Assembly: GCA_030998015.1 (NCBI GenBank) | Contig: JARWMV010000048.1 | Location: 1 to 64,000, forward strand | Source: Ceratorhiza oryzae-sativae | Lineage: Eukaryota; Basidiomycota; Agaricomycetes; Cantharellales; Ceratobasidiaceae | Length of the DNA stretch: 64,000 nucleotides | Direction: 5' to 3' | In this document: in pieces, positions 23,364 to 34,605 of the stretch | How the letters are laid out: each line of letters begins with the position of its first letter | Numbering within the stretch: position 1 is the first letter of the stretch | Translations under genes and position numbers: made by a program | Notes under the pieces: model-generated | Told to the model about the DNA's origin: nothing | Seen by the model: the letters and a program-made list of their open reading frames with translations, nothing else | Database searches by the model: none

Positions 23364-23850
23364 TGTTGAATTTACAATCATATGCGTGTATGTATGCGCA
23401 TATTTGTTTCTGTTTCGTATCCCCCCTCTCTGATATCATGCGCGAGTTTGCGGGAACCCCCTTTCTCCTTCCTTAGTTCTCTACCTTCGTAGTTGAGCTA
23501 AGGTATCGTATTTTCATCTCTTTTCATGTATTTTATTCTTACTGTGCTCTATAGTACGATTTGTATCTTAGGTACAGTATATATAGTTCTCTACCTTCGT
23601 AGTTGAGCTAAGTACGATTTGTATCTTAGCCACGAGATACCTCCCTGTGAGAAATTCGTACTACGACGTACAGTGAGAATAAATACATGATAAAAGAAAG
23701 AAAGATACGATACCTTAGCTCAACTACGAAGGTAGAGAACTAAGGAAAGAGAGAGTGGGTTCCCGCGAACTCGCGCATGATATCAGAGGGGGGATACGAA
23801 ACAAAAACAAATACGCGCATACATACACGCATATGATTGTAAATTCAACA
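23364..23850. mobile_element. 487-bp fold-back element, TGTTGAA..TTCAACA ends
   Basis: Arms of about 190 bp (23364-23553 and about 23665-23850) are inverted copies. Each holds AATTTACAATCATATGCGTG at the outside, then CATATTTG, TTTCGTATCCCCCC, GATATCATGCGCGAGTT and CTACCTTCGTAGTTGAGCTA. A further direct copy of the last block sits in the middle (about 23588). The TG..CA ends recall LTRs, but I found no 5-bp target duplication and no coding capacity. It directly follows the last homologous bases of the calpain pseudogene. Confidence 0.65.
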
Positions 23851-24002
23851 AGTCAGAACATTAGACAGATTTAAAGCTCAACGTGCGGACGGCATGCAGT
23901 CGCACGATCCACTACCATTGAATTATTTGGTTTTTCAAACATCAGCATTGCATAATAACTCCCCCTAATTAGCCGCAAATTTCGTCCATCGACCCCCGTG
24001 AT

Positions 24003-24016
24003 AATACTTGGGGCTA
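24003..24016. repeat. left target-site duplication of the LINE
   Basis: AATACTTGGGGCTA, identical to 24454-24467, directly borders the 5' end of the truncated LINE. Confidence 0.85.
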
Positions 24017-24453
24017 CGCCTCGTCGACTCGCCGGCCTGCCCAGCCTGCGGCGAAGCTAGGGAAAGGGTCACACACTTCCTGTTACATTGTCCAAAATTT
24101 ATGACCATACGGCAGCATGTTCTGATCTCCCGTGGAAGGGATTTTATTTCGCTTTCGCCTCTTTTCTCGTCTCGTTCCGGTCTTAACGCACTTATGGAAT
24201 ATGTCCGGCGCACTAAACGTCTCACTAACTATCTCCGTTAGCCTGTAGCTTTTCCCCTCTCTTAGTTATAGCCACTTTAGAGTAGCGGCCGTAACTAGTA
24301 CCAAGTCATATAGTCGCATAGTGTCGTGTGCTCAGTGTCAGTAGTATTCGCTTGTTTCTCCTATTTCTCTCTCCCTCTGTCTCTTGTCCGTAGCAGTCGC
24401 ACCATGAGGCCTGGCCTTCGAACGACTATAATATACATGATGGAAAAAAATAA
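24017..24453 (+). mobile_element. 5'-truncated non-LTR retrotransposon (LINE) 3' end
   Basis: The first 224 bp encode the extreme C-terminus of a LINE polyprotein: LVDSPACPACGEARERVTHF, then LLHCPKF, ending RRTKRLTNYLR and a stop at 24241. C-x2-C with H-x4-C is the zinc-binding knuckle that follows the RNase H domain in Tad/I-like elements. A 3' UTR of about 210 bp follows and ends in an A-rich tail (GGAAAAAAATAAA). Perfect 14-bp repeats on both sides mark target-primed insertion. Only 437 bp are left of an element normally 5-7 kb long. Confidence 0.85.
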
Positions 24454-24467
24454 AATACTTGGGGCTA
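24454..24467. repeat. right target-site duplication of the LINE
   Basis: AATACTTGGGGCTA directly after the A-rich tail of the LINE. Perfect copy of 24003-24016. Confidence 0.85.
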
Positions 24468-25342
24468 GCTCAGGGGAGCGCAGCTCGCCTTGTGTGTGCA
24501 CGCCTGTTCGCCTTGTGCTCTGATAATACTCAGTTGCGGTCGTTTTCATAAATCTAGCTCGACTTGATTATATTTCTGAGGGAACATTGTGTTTTGTAGC
24601 ATTCATCAAACTACCGCTTTGTACCATCAGCAATGATTTTTGATTAGACTAGGCCCGTAAAAAACTCCTCGGTTACACGAACGACATGGTTGACAATAAT
24701 GAGGTCGCCATCTTCCCGCCCTGAAAGATTGGCGAGTCCACCAAACACCCCAACCATCAACGATAACGCATACAATCACATCACGTGAGTACTTTCAAGC
24801 CTGGTCGTGGATGGCGTCTGTCATAAATCTCCTGTGGACACCCCAAAACTACCCATAACTAACAATAGAGTATCAATTGAGTAGCTAAATGTATTGAACT
24901 CACACAGCCCAATGTACGGCCAATACCTCTCAAGACGTGCCTAGGCGCGAATCGCCCCCCGCATACGGCACAAGTCACTCACGACACAGAACCCGTCCAA
25001 GCGATAGCACAAGTCGCTCTTCCTCGCACCTCTGGACCTACGGCAAATATAACTTGATACACGTTATGATTTACCCTAGCCTCTCCCCCACGCGGTCTGT
25101 CTTGCTCGATCGAGTTGGTCGAATTCCCTGCATATATCGAGTCGAGAACCCATCAGAGATCATGCTGTGTTGAACAAAGCACACGACATCTGCGTGTGGC
25201 CCTTGGGGGACTGGGCATGGATTACATACTCCCTGGAGGGCCCCGGATAGGTCGTACCGTCCAGCTATGACGTACTTGACTCCTATATATACTCCACTCC
25301 GCCGCTCTGACCTCTCGATCAACGCTATCCCCCCAAGTCACC
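24468..25342. other. intergenic; promoter of the beta-trefoil gene at its right end
   Basis: No gene recognised. A TATATATA box at 25284-25291 lies 52-59 bp upstream of the next ATG and is a plausible core promoter. Confidence 0.45.
25284..25291 (+). promoter_or_regulatory. TATA box of the beta-trefoil gene
   Basis: TATATATA within GACTCCTATATATACTCC, about 55 bp before ATG 25343, followed by a C-rich leader ending CCAAGTCACC. Confidence 0.55.
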
Positions 25343-25894
25343 ATGCCTCTACCAAACGGAATCTATCGACTCGCTGACGCGAGCGGCGACAGAATGCTCT
25401 CGATATCAGGTGTAATGCCAGGTACGGGTGCGGGAACCCAATTAGTCATGTTGACCGAGCAAGAGGGAACGGCCGAGGGGTTCAACGTACGTCATCGCGA
25501 ACCGACCAAAACGGTGTATTCATTTCCACCATTCGATGGTTTCGATCAGTGGAGGGTCCAGTACGACGCGTCTCAAAACGCATACAGCATTCAACACGCC
25601 ACCAATGGCATGTATGTCTCGTTTGAAGGGACGGCGGTCGAGAACGTGCATCTGGGTGCACACTCTAAACCAAGATTCTTTGAATTGCAGCCCAACGGTT
25701 CGGATCTGTATAGGTCAGCTTTTATGCTCTCCCCTTTTCTACTAGGATATCCTAAAAAATCGACATGCAGGATTAATCTTAAAGCTGCCAACTTGACCCC
25801 TGGCATGTCACCATGCATAATGTATCCTCCTATGGTATGCACCGCATTGATCACACTCTCGTAATGTCTTTACATTAAGGTTTCGTACAGGTAG
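25343..25894 (+). CDS. small beta-trefoil (ricin-B-lectin-like or mycocypin-like) protein
   Basis: Exons 25343-25713, 25771-25834 and 25880-25894 join in frame to 450 nt, 149 residues, ending PPMVSYR. The start LPNGIYRLADASGDRMLSIS is the first strand pair of beta-trefoil proteins of mushrooms, which include ricin-B-type lectins and mycocypin or cospin-type protease inhibitors. These bind sugars or proteases and often serve in defence. Aromatic-rich repeats (FDQWRVQYD, YSIQHATNGMYVSFEG, FFELQPNGSDLYRINLK) fit three lobes. There is no signal peptide, so it is cytosolic or released unconventionally. Which ligand it binds cannot be told from sequence. The third lobe looks short. ATG 25343 is preceded by a TATA box and a good context (CACCATGCC). 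Confidence 0.65.
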
Positions 25895-26282
25895 CGTTGC
25901 AAAGTGACGTACAATCTAGTCTTGTATGGAAACTGACACAGATGTAATGATGGCCTGGGTTGTCCGTGTATTCGATAATTGTTGTAATAGTATGGTTATG
26001 CGCTTTTCACCTATTACCCCCATGTCAGCCAAGCGACTCACATCGATGAGAGCCGAATGATAGGGGCTCAGCCCCGCAGCGTTATCTTATCTTGCACAGC
26101 CCCTGGATCTGGTCAAAGTACCAAGTTCGATTTTGGGAAATACAATATAACGTAAACTCTGTCAATACATAGGTTTATACGCTCAGCGTTTACACTATGC
26201 ACCTCGTCCGGGTGCGCAGTCCATTTAAATGCTCAAAACGATACCCACATCTATCCCCGCATGTTCGGATCGACCACCCTCG
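25895..26282. other. spacer between convergent genes
   Basis: 388 bp between the stops of the beta-trefoil gene (plus) and the ENT gene (minus). Nothing recognised. Confidence 0.4.
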
Positions 26283-27790
26283 TCAAACGAACCATTTTCC
26301 GACTGCGAAACTGACGGTGCCACCCAGTACATATCCGACCATCATCCAGAGCTGGAGAACCCGCGTCGCGCTTCGAGCCCGGGCGCCTCTCTTGCGTCCG
26401 ACGGCTACAAAGCCGAGTGAAGAGGCGTACCCGCTCGTAAACGCAAAGATGAACACGAGGGTCAAAAAGGGTATGTCGGCGAGTCGCGTGGGGAGCTGGG
26501 TATGAATGTTGCAGAACAGGAAAAGTGAAGCGAGTATCGTTTGGAGCCCTGAATAAGCCAAAAGCATGTATGGGGGCGCTGATATGGGGTAAATTGAGAC
26601 GAAAAGCCGACCAAAGAGGTCACCGCAATTGAAAATAAGGAAGTGGAATGCTCGAAAGACAAGGGGAGCCCATCGGAAATCGACAGATTCAACACGAGTG
26701 GTGACTGCGGGAAATACAGCCTATTGATCTCGATAAGCATGATGCACAAAAGGCAAGGAGATTTTACCTACGACAGTAGCAATGTACAGCCAACACTGTG
26801 CCACATTGTACTTCCAATTCCGTTTTGTAGTCGCCCAAACGCCATCACCCTGGACCAGTACCATCTGCAAGTGCATCCTCAACAGCCAATCCCTTTCCAG
26901 ATCGGTATGCTTCGGCCGATCCTTGAATTTAGTTTTGTAGGTGTCCGTATTTTCGACCGCGAATCGAAATGCGGCGAGGGAAGCGAGCGAAACCATAGTG
27001 CAGACTGAGCATGAGAGAGTTACGCCCAACTTCCCATCGGATAGTGTGCTCGAGTTTGAGATATACGCGACAAGGAACACCATGGCGCTAATGATGACCG
27101 CGACCAATGCGGTTCCTGAGAGGTACGATGCGAGTGCATCTGGCCCAAATGTTGTCGCAACCGAAACGACAGGTGTCTTGAAGAAAGATTTGGCCGACGC
27201 CAGCGCCAATGTACCCGCAAGCACAGTCCAAAATAGGGTCGAGGTTGGCCATAGGGGAATGGTAGCGAGAACGGAGAGCGCGAGGGCTATGGTGCAGACA
27301 GACGATACGATACTGAGGTTGGGTCGAAGCTAAATAAGAGAGCACTGAAATCAGATACGCCCAAGGGGAATATACCCAACAATGAACCTTATCGGCCAAC
27401 CATGTGGCAACCATGAGGGCGCCGAGACCGGCAACGTTGAATGTGACCACCATCGACGATCCGAGGCATGGTTGGAGTGGTGAACCATCCAGTCTATCGA
27501 GGAGATATGGCAGAGATAGAGTCAATGCTTTTATTTGGACGTCAGCGAGTGACTTGTCACTGGGACAAAGGCTTACCGTTCCATGGGATATTCGCGACCA
27601 CACCAAATAGATAAAATGCTGCCCTCGTAGCAGCCGCAAGGGGAGGGGGAGGTGCAGGCGTCGCAGGGGTGGCAAAACTGGCGTCCCTGACAGAACTGCT
27701 GACGCCCGACGACGGGCGGCGGTGTCCGATGGAGCCGTACCAGCGCATGAGATAGCCACTCGGGATCGACAAGACAAGAAGATCAGCCAC
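26283..27790 (-). CDS. equilibrative nucleoside transporter (ENT / SLC29 family)
   Basis: Read on the minus strand: a proline-rich N-terminus, then AFYLFGVVANIPWN (ENT first helix), MVVTFNVAGLGALMVATW, LRPNLSIVSSVCTIALALS, VSVATTFGPDALASYLSGTA, a hydrophilic central loop (DTYKTKFKDRPKHTD), and the family signature VFPAVTTRVES followed by FLIFNCGDLFGR. Further helices follow, then GYASSLGFVAVGRKRG, ending FAVGKWFV-stop at 26283. ENTs move nucleosides and bases across plasma or vacuolar membranes (yeast Fun26 is the model). Introns include GTAAGC..AAAAG after IPWN, one after TWLADK, and GTAAAATC..AATAG before the VFPAVTT signature. The start at 27790 is the first ATG of the open frame, and the true start may lie slightly upstream. 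A ruined paralog lies about 830 bp upstream on the same strand. Confidence 0.75.
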
Positions 27791-28623
27791 CGAGATCGTC
27801 GAGTTCAGGAGACGACAGTTCTGCCCGCCTCATGCACTCGTCGTGCCCGCCGTCGTGGTTGGGTCGAGGATCCGGCCAGTCCATGACGCCAACGTCCCGA
27901 GCATCGTGGTTGTCTCTTTCTTAGTCGCTTCCCACGTGCTGACTAATGCCAGTCCCATCACGTCAGCCGATGTCGTTGGGGGGTCAAGACAGTCGGCGAT
28001 CCCCAGTGGCCATGGTCCCCGATGTTAGCCCTCCTGGATTCATTCTGGGGTTTTATATTGCTAGTCTGATTAAGTACCCTCGTTCTTGTCACCAAGGCAG
28101 ATCTTACGACAAGACTCAGGGAAAGCGATAGACAAGATACGTATGCAAGTTATTCAAAGCAGTCCAGTTGCTCATACATTGACCATGAGGAGAATGCCCC
28201 AAATTTAATTTCTGATTCAATGTAGAAGCGCATATGGATACCCCACCGTTCAAGTCTACGGCTCTACACAAAAACCCAACACACTCCCCAAAGCATATCC
28301 CACAAATAAGGAATGGTGCAACCCCGCACCACTTTGTCCATCTGTTACTTTCTGGGCTCTGACAGAGACGAAAACTGCCGTGAGCCAGAACTATCGGCCT
28401 TGCGCCGGACAAGTATTGGCAGTAAACATATGGTTTAAGGTCCTATTAGGCAGCGTAGAGGCTTTGCCTTTCTTCTTTGTTCATATCATTTCCTCTTTTG
28501 TACGGTTATAATTGTGTACTAGGATTCGATTGTATGCTACAGTCTGAGCACATATAGCCAGGGACATCGTACCTGCTCCGTAGACCGAACTACCTTCGCA
28601 TCCCCTACACTACATCTGTCAGT
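27791..28623. other. intergenic, no gene seen
   Basis: Spacer between the two ENT copies. Several short frames on both strands, none with family motifs. Confidence 0.4.
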
Positions 28624-29930
28624 TTAAGTACGACCCCTCCTACAGGCCGTAGCAAAAACAACCGACGAAGCGTGTTCGCTAATTAGCGCAAATATAGACA
28701 CAAGCACTAGAAATCCTACATCTTCGCCGGTACCGGGTGAACCAAGGCTGCACAATAAGCATAGAGGGGCGAGCAAGGTCTGAACGGCCTCATAACAAAG
28801 TAAAATATTTGCCGATGCTAGGGTCCTAGTAAGTGATACCAAGGTGCGACTGACCAGGTTTCCGAGACTTGAAATTAAAAAGGGAAACACTCGAAACATG
28901 AGCGTAGTATGTAGAATGTACCAGAAGATCAAGTCAGTAATCGCGTCAAGTGTATAAGCGCAATATACGCGCAGCACCATTCGCTAAGCTTCACCCATAA
29001 TCGCAGGGTATAAAAAGGGGCTCCCAGAGCCCCTCGTCTCCATCGATTCACTCACCCGTTCACATCATTTTGTAAATCTATTCTGTAATTCTAAAATATA
29101 CATTTAGCCCAACACAGTCCACGGCACGTAGGTTGGCGCGACGCGAGCACTGACGGCGGGAAAGAAAGCCCACAAATTAATCGCCAAGGTCTCAAGATCG
29201 TTTTGCTGGAAGAGGGTAGATGCACGTGCCATCGTCACCACAAAGATCATGCACTGAGCCAGATAGCAGACTCAATCTCGCCTCGCAGCCTTTCATATAC
29301 CGCCATCTTGTTCTGAGTCTATATTCCAAGTACCGCAAAGTAATCGAGCCTGCTCTGAGCCGCTCTCGACTCAACGACATTCGAAATTTGTGCAAAGGTT
29401 CGCGCGGGGAGAATCCCCGAGTGATACGCAACCAGATTCGAGAGCGATAGTATGACGGACCAAAAGCAGGAAAAGAATGTCCCAGCCGGCCCTTGATCCT
29501 CAGGATCTGAAAGGAATACTGCAAAAAATACTTGAGTGTTGATAACCACAGCAACAAGAGCGGTTCCGGAAGGGTATTGTGTGGTCGCCCGGCATCGAAT
29601 GACGTTGACACCGCAATGACCGGAATGTGAAACAAAGACCCAAAGATGCGACAACCAACGACCCAACGAGGGCGGACGAGGGGTTGCCTCGGATGAAACA
29701 TGCCAGAGCGGCAGCATTCCAAGACCAAAGAGACTGGCAATCAGCAAAATGTCTGTCGAAGCGGTGAGTCGCAAGTCACTTTGAGTCATAATCAAGATAC
29801 CCGTGGAACTTGGCAAGCTTTGTCGGCCAGTCTGGTGGTTATCACCAGGCTCGCCAGCCCCGCCACCGCGAGTGTTGCGATTATCCATAATGCAGCATTC
29901 CTCTATGGTGGAGAAGTCTCCAGTTGATTC
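28624..29930 (-). pseudogene. decayed second copy of the ENT transporter
   Basis: The minus strand keeps two ENT blocks. 29319-29888 includes YPSGTALVAVVINTQVFFAV and SLSNLVAYHSGI, matching YLSGTALVAVIISAMVFLVA and SLASLAAFRFAV of the intact copy. 28624-28900 includes FRVFPFLISSLGNLVSRTLV and FLVLVSIFALISEHASSVVF, matching FLIFNCGDLFGRLFV and FLTLVFIFAFTSGYASSLGF. The signature NCGD is lost (SSLGN). The two blocks are about 350 bp apart in different frames, and the N-terminal helices are unrecognisable. It is a tandem duplicate that decayed much longer ago than the calpain copy. Confidence 0.7.
29009..29037 (+). promoter_or_regulatory. orphan TATA box with GC-rich hairpin
   Basis: TATAAAAAGG (29009-29018) runs into GGGGCTCCCAGAGCCCC, a perfect 7-bp stem with a 3-base loop. 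It faces right, into the decayed ENT copy, and no plus-strand gene is seen within 1 kb. It may be a relic promoter, for example of an inserted element. Confidence 0.35.
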
Positions 29931-31570
29931 AAGAAATACGGTAGGCCCAGTACTATGGAACGACCATTAGAAGTTGCGATCCACACCAGAGCACGAAGTA
30001 AGCTAGCGATTGCTGCCACTGCTAATCATGCTCGATGTAGCGCTCGTCGGCACCGTAGTATCGTCCAGTAGATCGTTAAACCCACTAGAAGCGTTCAACT
30101 AGCTTGCTTAGAATTTCGAGTTTTCACCGAGCATGCACTCTCAATCATACCTTCCGGGTCTCTGTTATCCAGGAGGCTAGAGGACAACATTTGGGCAAGG
30201 GCGGGAGAATCGGCGTCGTCGACTGCATGTATCGAGATAGGAGAGTTCGGTGGGGAATCCGAGCTGGCGCCATTCAGATTCGGACCGCGCATATCAAACA
30301 TGCAGTTGTGCTGATGGCGGGCGGCACGTGAATGCTGGCCCCTTTATGGCATCGCTGACGAATCATCGTATATTACGTTATCCCGATTCTTGGCGCATGT
30401 AAAGGTCGCTCTTGTGCATCTTTCAAGAATGCAACTTTGTTACTGGGCTTGAAAACCAGGCAGTAGGATACGATTCACAGATCCCAGGTTGCGGTCCCGA
30501 CTGCTGCTATCACCCTGGAGACCAAGTCTTCTACCATCAGGCCGAGTAGATTGAGAAAGTATTGGAAACGGATCCCTTGGTTGAAGATATTCACGTCCCC
30601 GACGCCAAGAGTGGAAATTAAGACTGACTGTCAATTCCGATCTAGGTGCTTGAAGATTTATAGTCACACAAAAAATATGAAGGATCCGAGTCTTTCAGGT
30701 ATCTAGACACCCGAAATAAGGTTTGAATAAATTACAGCACATAAACTGAAGTCTACAGAGGCTGAGGGCGGTAGCTAAGAAAATGAGGGCTGGAATAATG
30801 GTTCTCGAGACGAGGCTCCGAGGACATGATTGGGCTCATGGTTTTAGTAGAACTAAGCCATAATACGCATAGCACATGTTCGCATGGGAAACCATGTGAG
30901 CCATCTATCGCCATAAGCTTCGCTTTTACCAGTGATTGAGCGAGTGCGGTAACCAAGAATCGATCCAAAATCAGTCAGCCAATTCTTCTGGAACTAAAGG
31001 AGGCATCAAATTAATGTGGACAGGTCGAGACCATGATAGGTGCGCACTACCCGTTGTACTAGAGTACTAGCATGCAGCGATCTCTAGGAAACTCATGTCA
31101 TAATTCTGACATAAATTAAAGCAATAGAACACGGGCAAGCATGAAGCTGTCACAGTGAACCTCGTGCGGGAGTCGAGCGCAGGCTTGGGTGTGACAGGTA
31201 CGTGACCTGGGGAATCAACCCTGGTGGGAAATCCTCAATAGAGTCGGCGATCGGCCCCAGACTTTTTCAAATGGCAGTAAGGTCGGCCAAATCCCCTCCG
31301 AGGGCGCGCTAGAATTTTCAAGCGTTGAGTGGGTGCCTAGATGTAAATGTCAACTTCCGGGACGGCCACGGAATTCCCTAAGATAACAAAAACATTGCCA
31401 CAGTTCCTGCCTTCTTCATTTGCAAGTTCTTCGGGTTTACTAATGCGTGCAATGTCAGGCCGGGGGAAAAGGCTAACGTTAGTCATGATATTCTGCTAAA
31501 GTACGTCGTATGAATATATACAAAACCCCAACAACCGGAACCCAACCGAGAAAGACGTTATGTGGCGTAT
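29931..31570. other. intergenic, no recognisable gene
   Basis: A 68-residue minus-strand frame at 30095-30301 (MFDMRGPNLNGASSDSPPNS at its start) has a coding-like composition, but no homologous family is evident. The rest shows nothing. Confidence 0.35.
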
Positions 31571-33384
31571 CTACAGAACATATCTAAACAAAGGACTTGC
31601 ATCGCCCATCTCCCTGAATTCGCTCTTGCGCTCATCGGTAATACCCTCGGCCTTGCACTGTGCCTCTTTTTGCTTGTTAAGTCGATTCAAGTTCCACCAA
31701 GTAAAACCGGCAGCGGTGAACGCCATGCAGAGAGACCCGAGCACAACATTGTGGCCAAGTTTGTAGCGCGGAGCATCCTTGGCCCGGTAGACAAACGAGG
31801 CACAGATGCCGCCGAGGTTACCAATGCCAATACTTAATACAACACGATGTCAGTATTAAAAATAGCATATAAATAAGCGAGAGAAAGACGTACGCCATAG
31901 CCAAGACGACTGCACGTTTGGTATCTCCACCAACGTTGTTGCTGATCCAGGAGATCAAGCACGGGACAGTCGAGTATACACCAGAGCAGGTCAAGAAGAT
32001 GCCAGCATAAGCTACGTCGGGATTGCGCGTCCCGCGAATCATGGCATAACCGGTGATACTGACGAGTTGCAAACCCATCACGAATGGGGCACGTCGTCCG
32101 ACCCTGTCGCTAGCAGTCGCGGCGAAATATGCGACGAACATGGCGAGGCAGTAAGGCGGAGTCGACATGAGTTGCGCCCGGGCAGCGGTGTATCCGAGAT
32201 CCTTGATGATTGTCGGGATGAACAGAGAGAAAGCGTATACGGGGATGAGACCACCGAGGTAGGCGATGCTGAAAACCCATGATTTGTAGTCGCAGAATGC
32301 CTGCTTGACAAACTTGGGCGAGAAATGGGTTGCGAGATCGGGAGAGTCAGCTTTGATCATTTCAAGGAGACGAGTGCGTTCAGAATCATCCAAGAATTTG
32401 GCGTTTTCTGGAAGCTATGAAATCATTGTCAGTCAGTCTTTGATATCGCCAAGCCAGTGAAGATCACGTACGTCGTGCATATAGAAGAACGAGACTAGGC
32501 CAATGACGATAGTCACAAGACCTTCAAGGAGGAAGATCCATTGCCATCCCTTCAAGCCCCCAAGACCGTTCATCTTGACGATGCCGTAGGCTAGGATACC
32601 GCTAAAAGCGCCTGAGCTCGTGGTCGACCTACGGCAACCAAATATCAACCAATACTCAAAAGAGAAGACTACCAGAGCCACTCACGCATAGAAAATGGCG
32701 ATACGTTGTGCGAGGCTTCCACGAGGGTACCACAGGGATATATAAAAGTTGATACCAGGGAACAGGCCGGCCTCGGTCACTCCGAGGAAGACACGGGAGA
32801 CGACGATACCGGGGTAGGTGTTGACCAGGCACATGAGGGCAGTGACGAGGCCCCAAGCAATCATTTGTCCTGGGAACCAGCGTGAAGCACCGATCCGCTT
32901 CATGGCCAAGTTGGACTATGAAAAATAAGATGAGTTAATTTATCGCAAAGTCATTAACATGCTTACAGGGATCTCGAAGGCACAGTACTTCAAGCAAGCA
33001 CTACCGTCAGTTTTTTTTTCATATTTCATGATGGCCCAAGACTGACAGTAATGTAGAAGACAGATGCCGCGATGTTATAGTCGAATCCTTTCAACTTGAG
33101 GTCTTTCTCCATGCCAGCGATCTTAGCATTCCCAAAGTTCGTGCGATCCCTTCAGATTCATGACGTGAGCGTCGCCACTCTAACTATAAAGAACGGATCA
33201 GGAACTTACAAAAAAGAAAGCAAGTGCAAGAGGATATGAGTGGAAGTATATTCCAATCAATCTTGCGCAATAGCCGATTGTCTGACAGTTGCTCGCCAGC
33301 TGGTAGCTGAGCGGCGGCGAGCGCAGAGCCTTTCTCCGAGTGCTTGTCGAGCGACGACACTGAGGGAGAGGACTTCGGAGACAT
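31571..33384 (-). CDS. MFS transporter, Dal5 / allantoate permease (ACS) family
   Basis: Start ATG at 33384 (MSPKSSPSVSSLDKHSEKGS), stop at 31571 (ends PLFRYVL). Family blocks in order: KIDWNILPLIS, DRTNFGNAKIAGMEKDL, FEIPSNLAMKRIGASRW, VVSRVFLGVTEAGLFPGINF, GWQWIFLLEGLVTIVIGLV, a central loop, and GFLIPVY-type helices ending in GVYSTVPCLISWISNNVGGD. About 12 membrane helices. Members import allantoate, nicotinate, biotin, pantothenate or other small anions with protons. The substrate cannot be told. At the first intron (GTAAGT after a run of six T) the exons do not join in frame: one more T would give LF-LDRTNFG. That suggests a homopolymer error or an unrecognised splice. Other joins look good. 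Confidence 0.75.
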
Positions 33385-34605
33385 GGCAAGACGGGATGGC
33401 CATCAGCAGGAGTTGCAGGCTCGTCTATAAACGAGGAACCTCGGCACGTCAAGGTACGGAAATGATGATTTGGCGAGGGGAAGAGGCACAAGAGAATTAG
33501 GGTGAGTTGCAACTAGAATCGCCGTGCCGAGAACAGAAGACCGAGTTTTCGTTGCCACCCAAACTATATGCGGATGGGAAGCAATCCGATGGTCGGAACC
33601 GTTTGATGTCTGGGACAGTAATAGTCTGCAACCTTGCGGCATACCAAATTTAGACGCCCCTTGCCTTCTTGGTGCTGAGTCAGCCATGCTGCAACGGGCA
33701 TAGGGTTCTGGGACCGAGCACCGGTACTGGATATCAAGTCTGCGATCAATGTATTTCGCTGCCCCATGTGGAAGATGCAACGTGATATTCACTTTTTGAA
33801 TGTTTTTTTAGTCTTCTCGCCCTTGCGATATGCCCTGGTAACTTCGATTCCGGAGGGTATTGTTTGACTGCCCAACTTCGACTTCTCACAGACTGATGCG
33901 TTCTGGCATGGCTCCTCGGGGTATCCCCCTTGGCGTGTTCCTGCAGCATTTCCGCCGGCCGCAGCACGAGTGCCACGACAAATAAATATGCATTTCAGGA
34001 TGGGATTTTCTATAGGTTTGCAATCGCACCTGGCACAGTACCTGATCCTCAGCCCGTGTGCCTCAAGAACGCAACCCCTCCGACTTGTGCCTTCCGACCT
34101 TGCAAATCAAATGGGCGTATTTTCACACCTCCATGCCGAGCCAGGTTCGAGGGGCTGGCTCCGGTAGACGTAATTCGACTCACTTGCCTGATCGGTTTGG
34201 GAGGAGTTTGACAGCGGCATGTTGGACGGTGCGGCTATATCGTGATTATCATGACCGCTGCTGGCAAAGCAGGCAAAGTTCAGTTACCGTGAGGGCCTAC
34301 TACCAACCTCGTGGATGAATGCGCTTCCCCCGTGCGACTCCGGTGTATCACCCAGTTAAGGATCGAGGCTGACCGCATATGCTGCCAGCCCTGTTCCATC
34401 GCCATTACCCCGGCTTGGGTTCTGAGAACAGATTCTGGGCACAAGGTCCGATATTGAACATGCTTGGCCGCTTCTCGGACCTGAAAATATCATACATCAT
34501 ATATAGGACCTTGTCTTGGTTGGTCTTGGTGGTCTCGGCTCACTCGGTTGCGTTCCTACGCTTTACTTGGTTGTACATTAGTCCCCCACCGTCCTCAATT
34601 CCGTC
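33385..34605. other. divergent intergenic region
   Basis: Lies between the divergently transcribed MFS transporter and DUF6533 genes and must hold both promoters. No ORF with family motifs and no clear TATA box was seen. Confidence 0.4.

Noticed and set aside
23364..23850. CRISPR-like array (repeated CTACCTTCGTAGTTGAGCTA block)
   Set aside because: Only three copies, in inverted and direct orientation without regular spacers, in a eukaryotic genome. It is a fold-back repeat.
30095..30301. 68-residue ORF as a pheromone precursor
   Set aside because: No C-terminal CaaX motif and no repeat or processing sites. It remains an unclassified frame.
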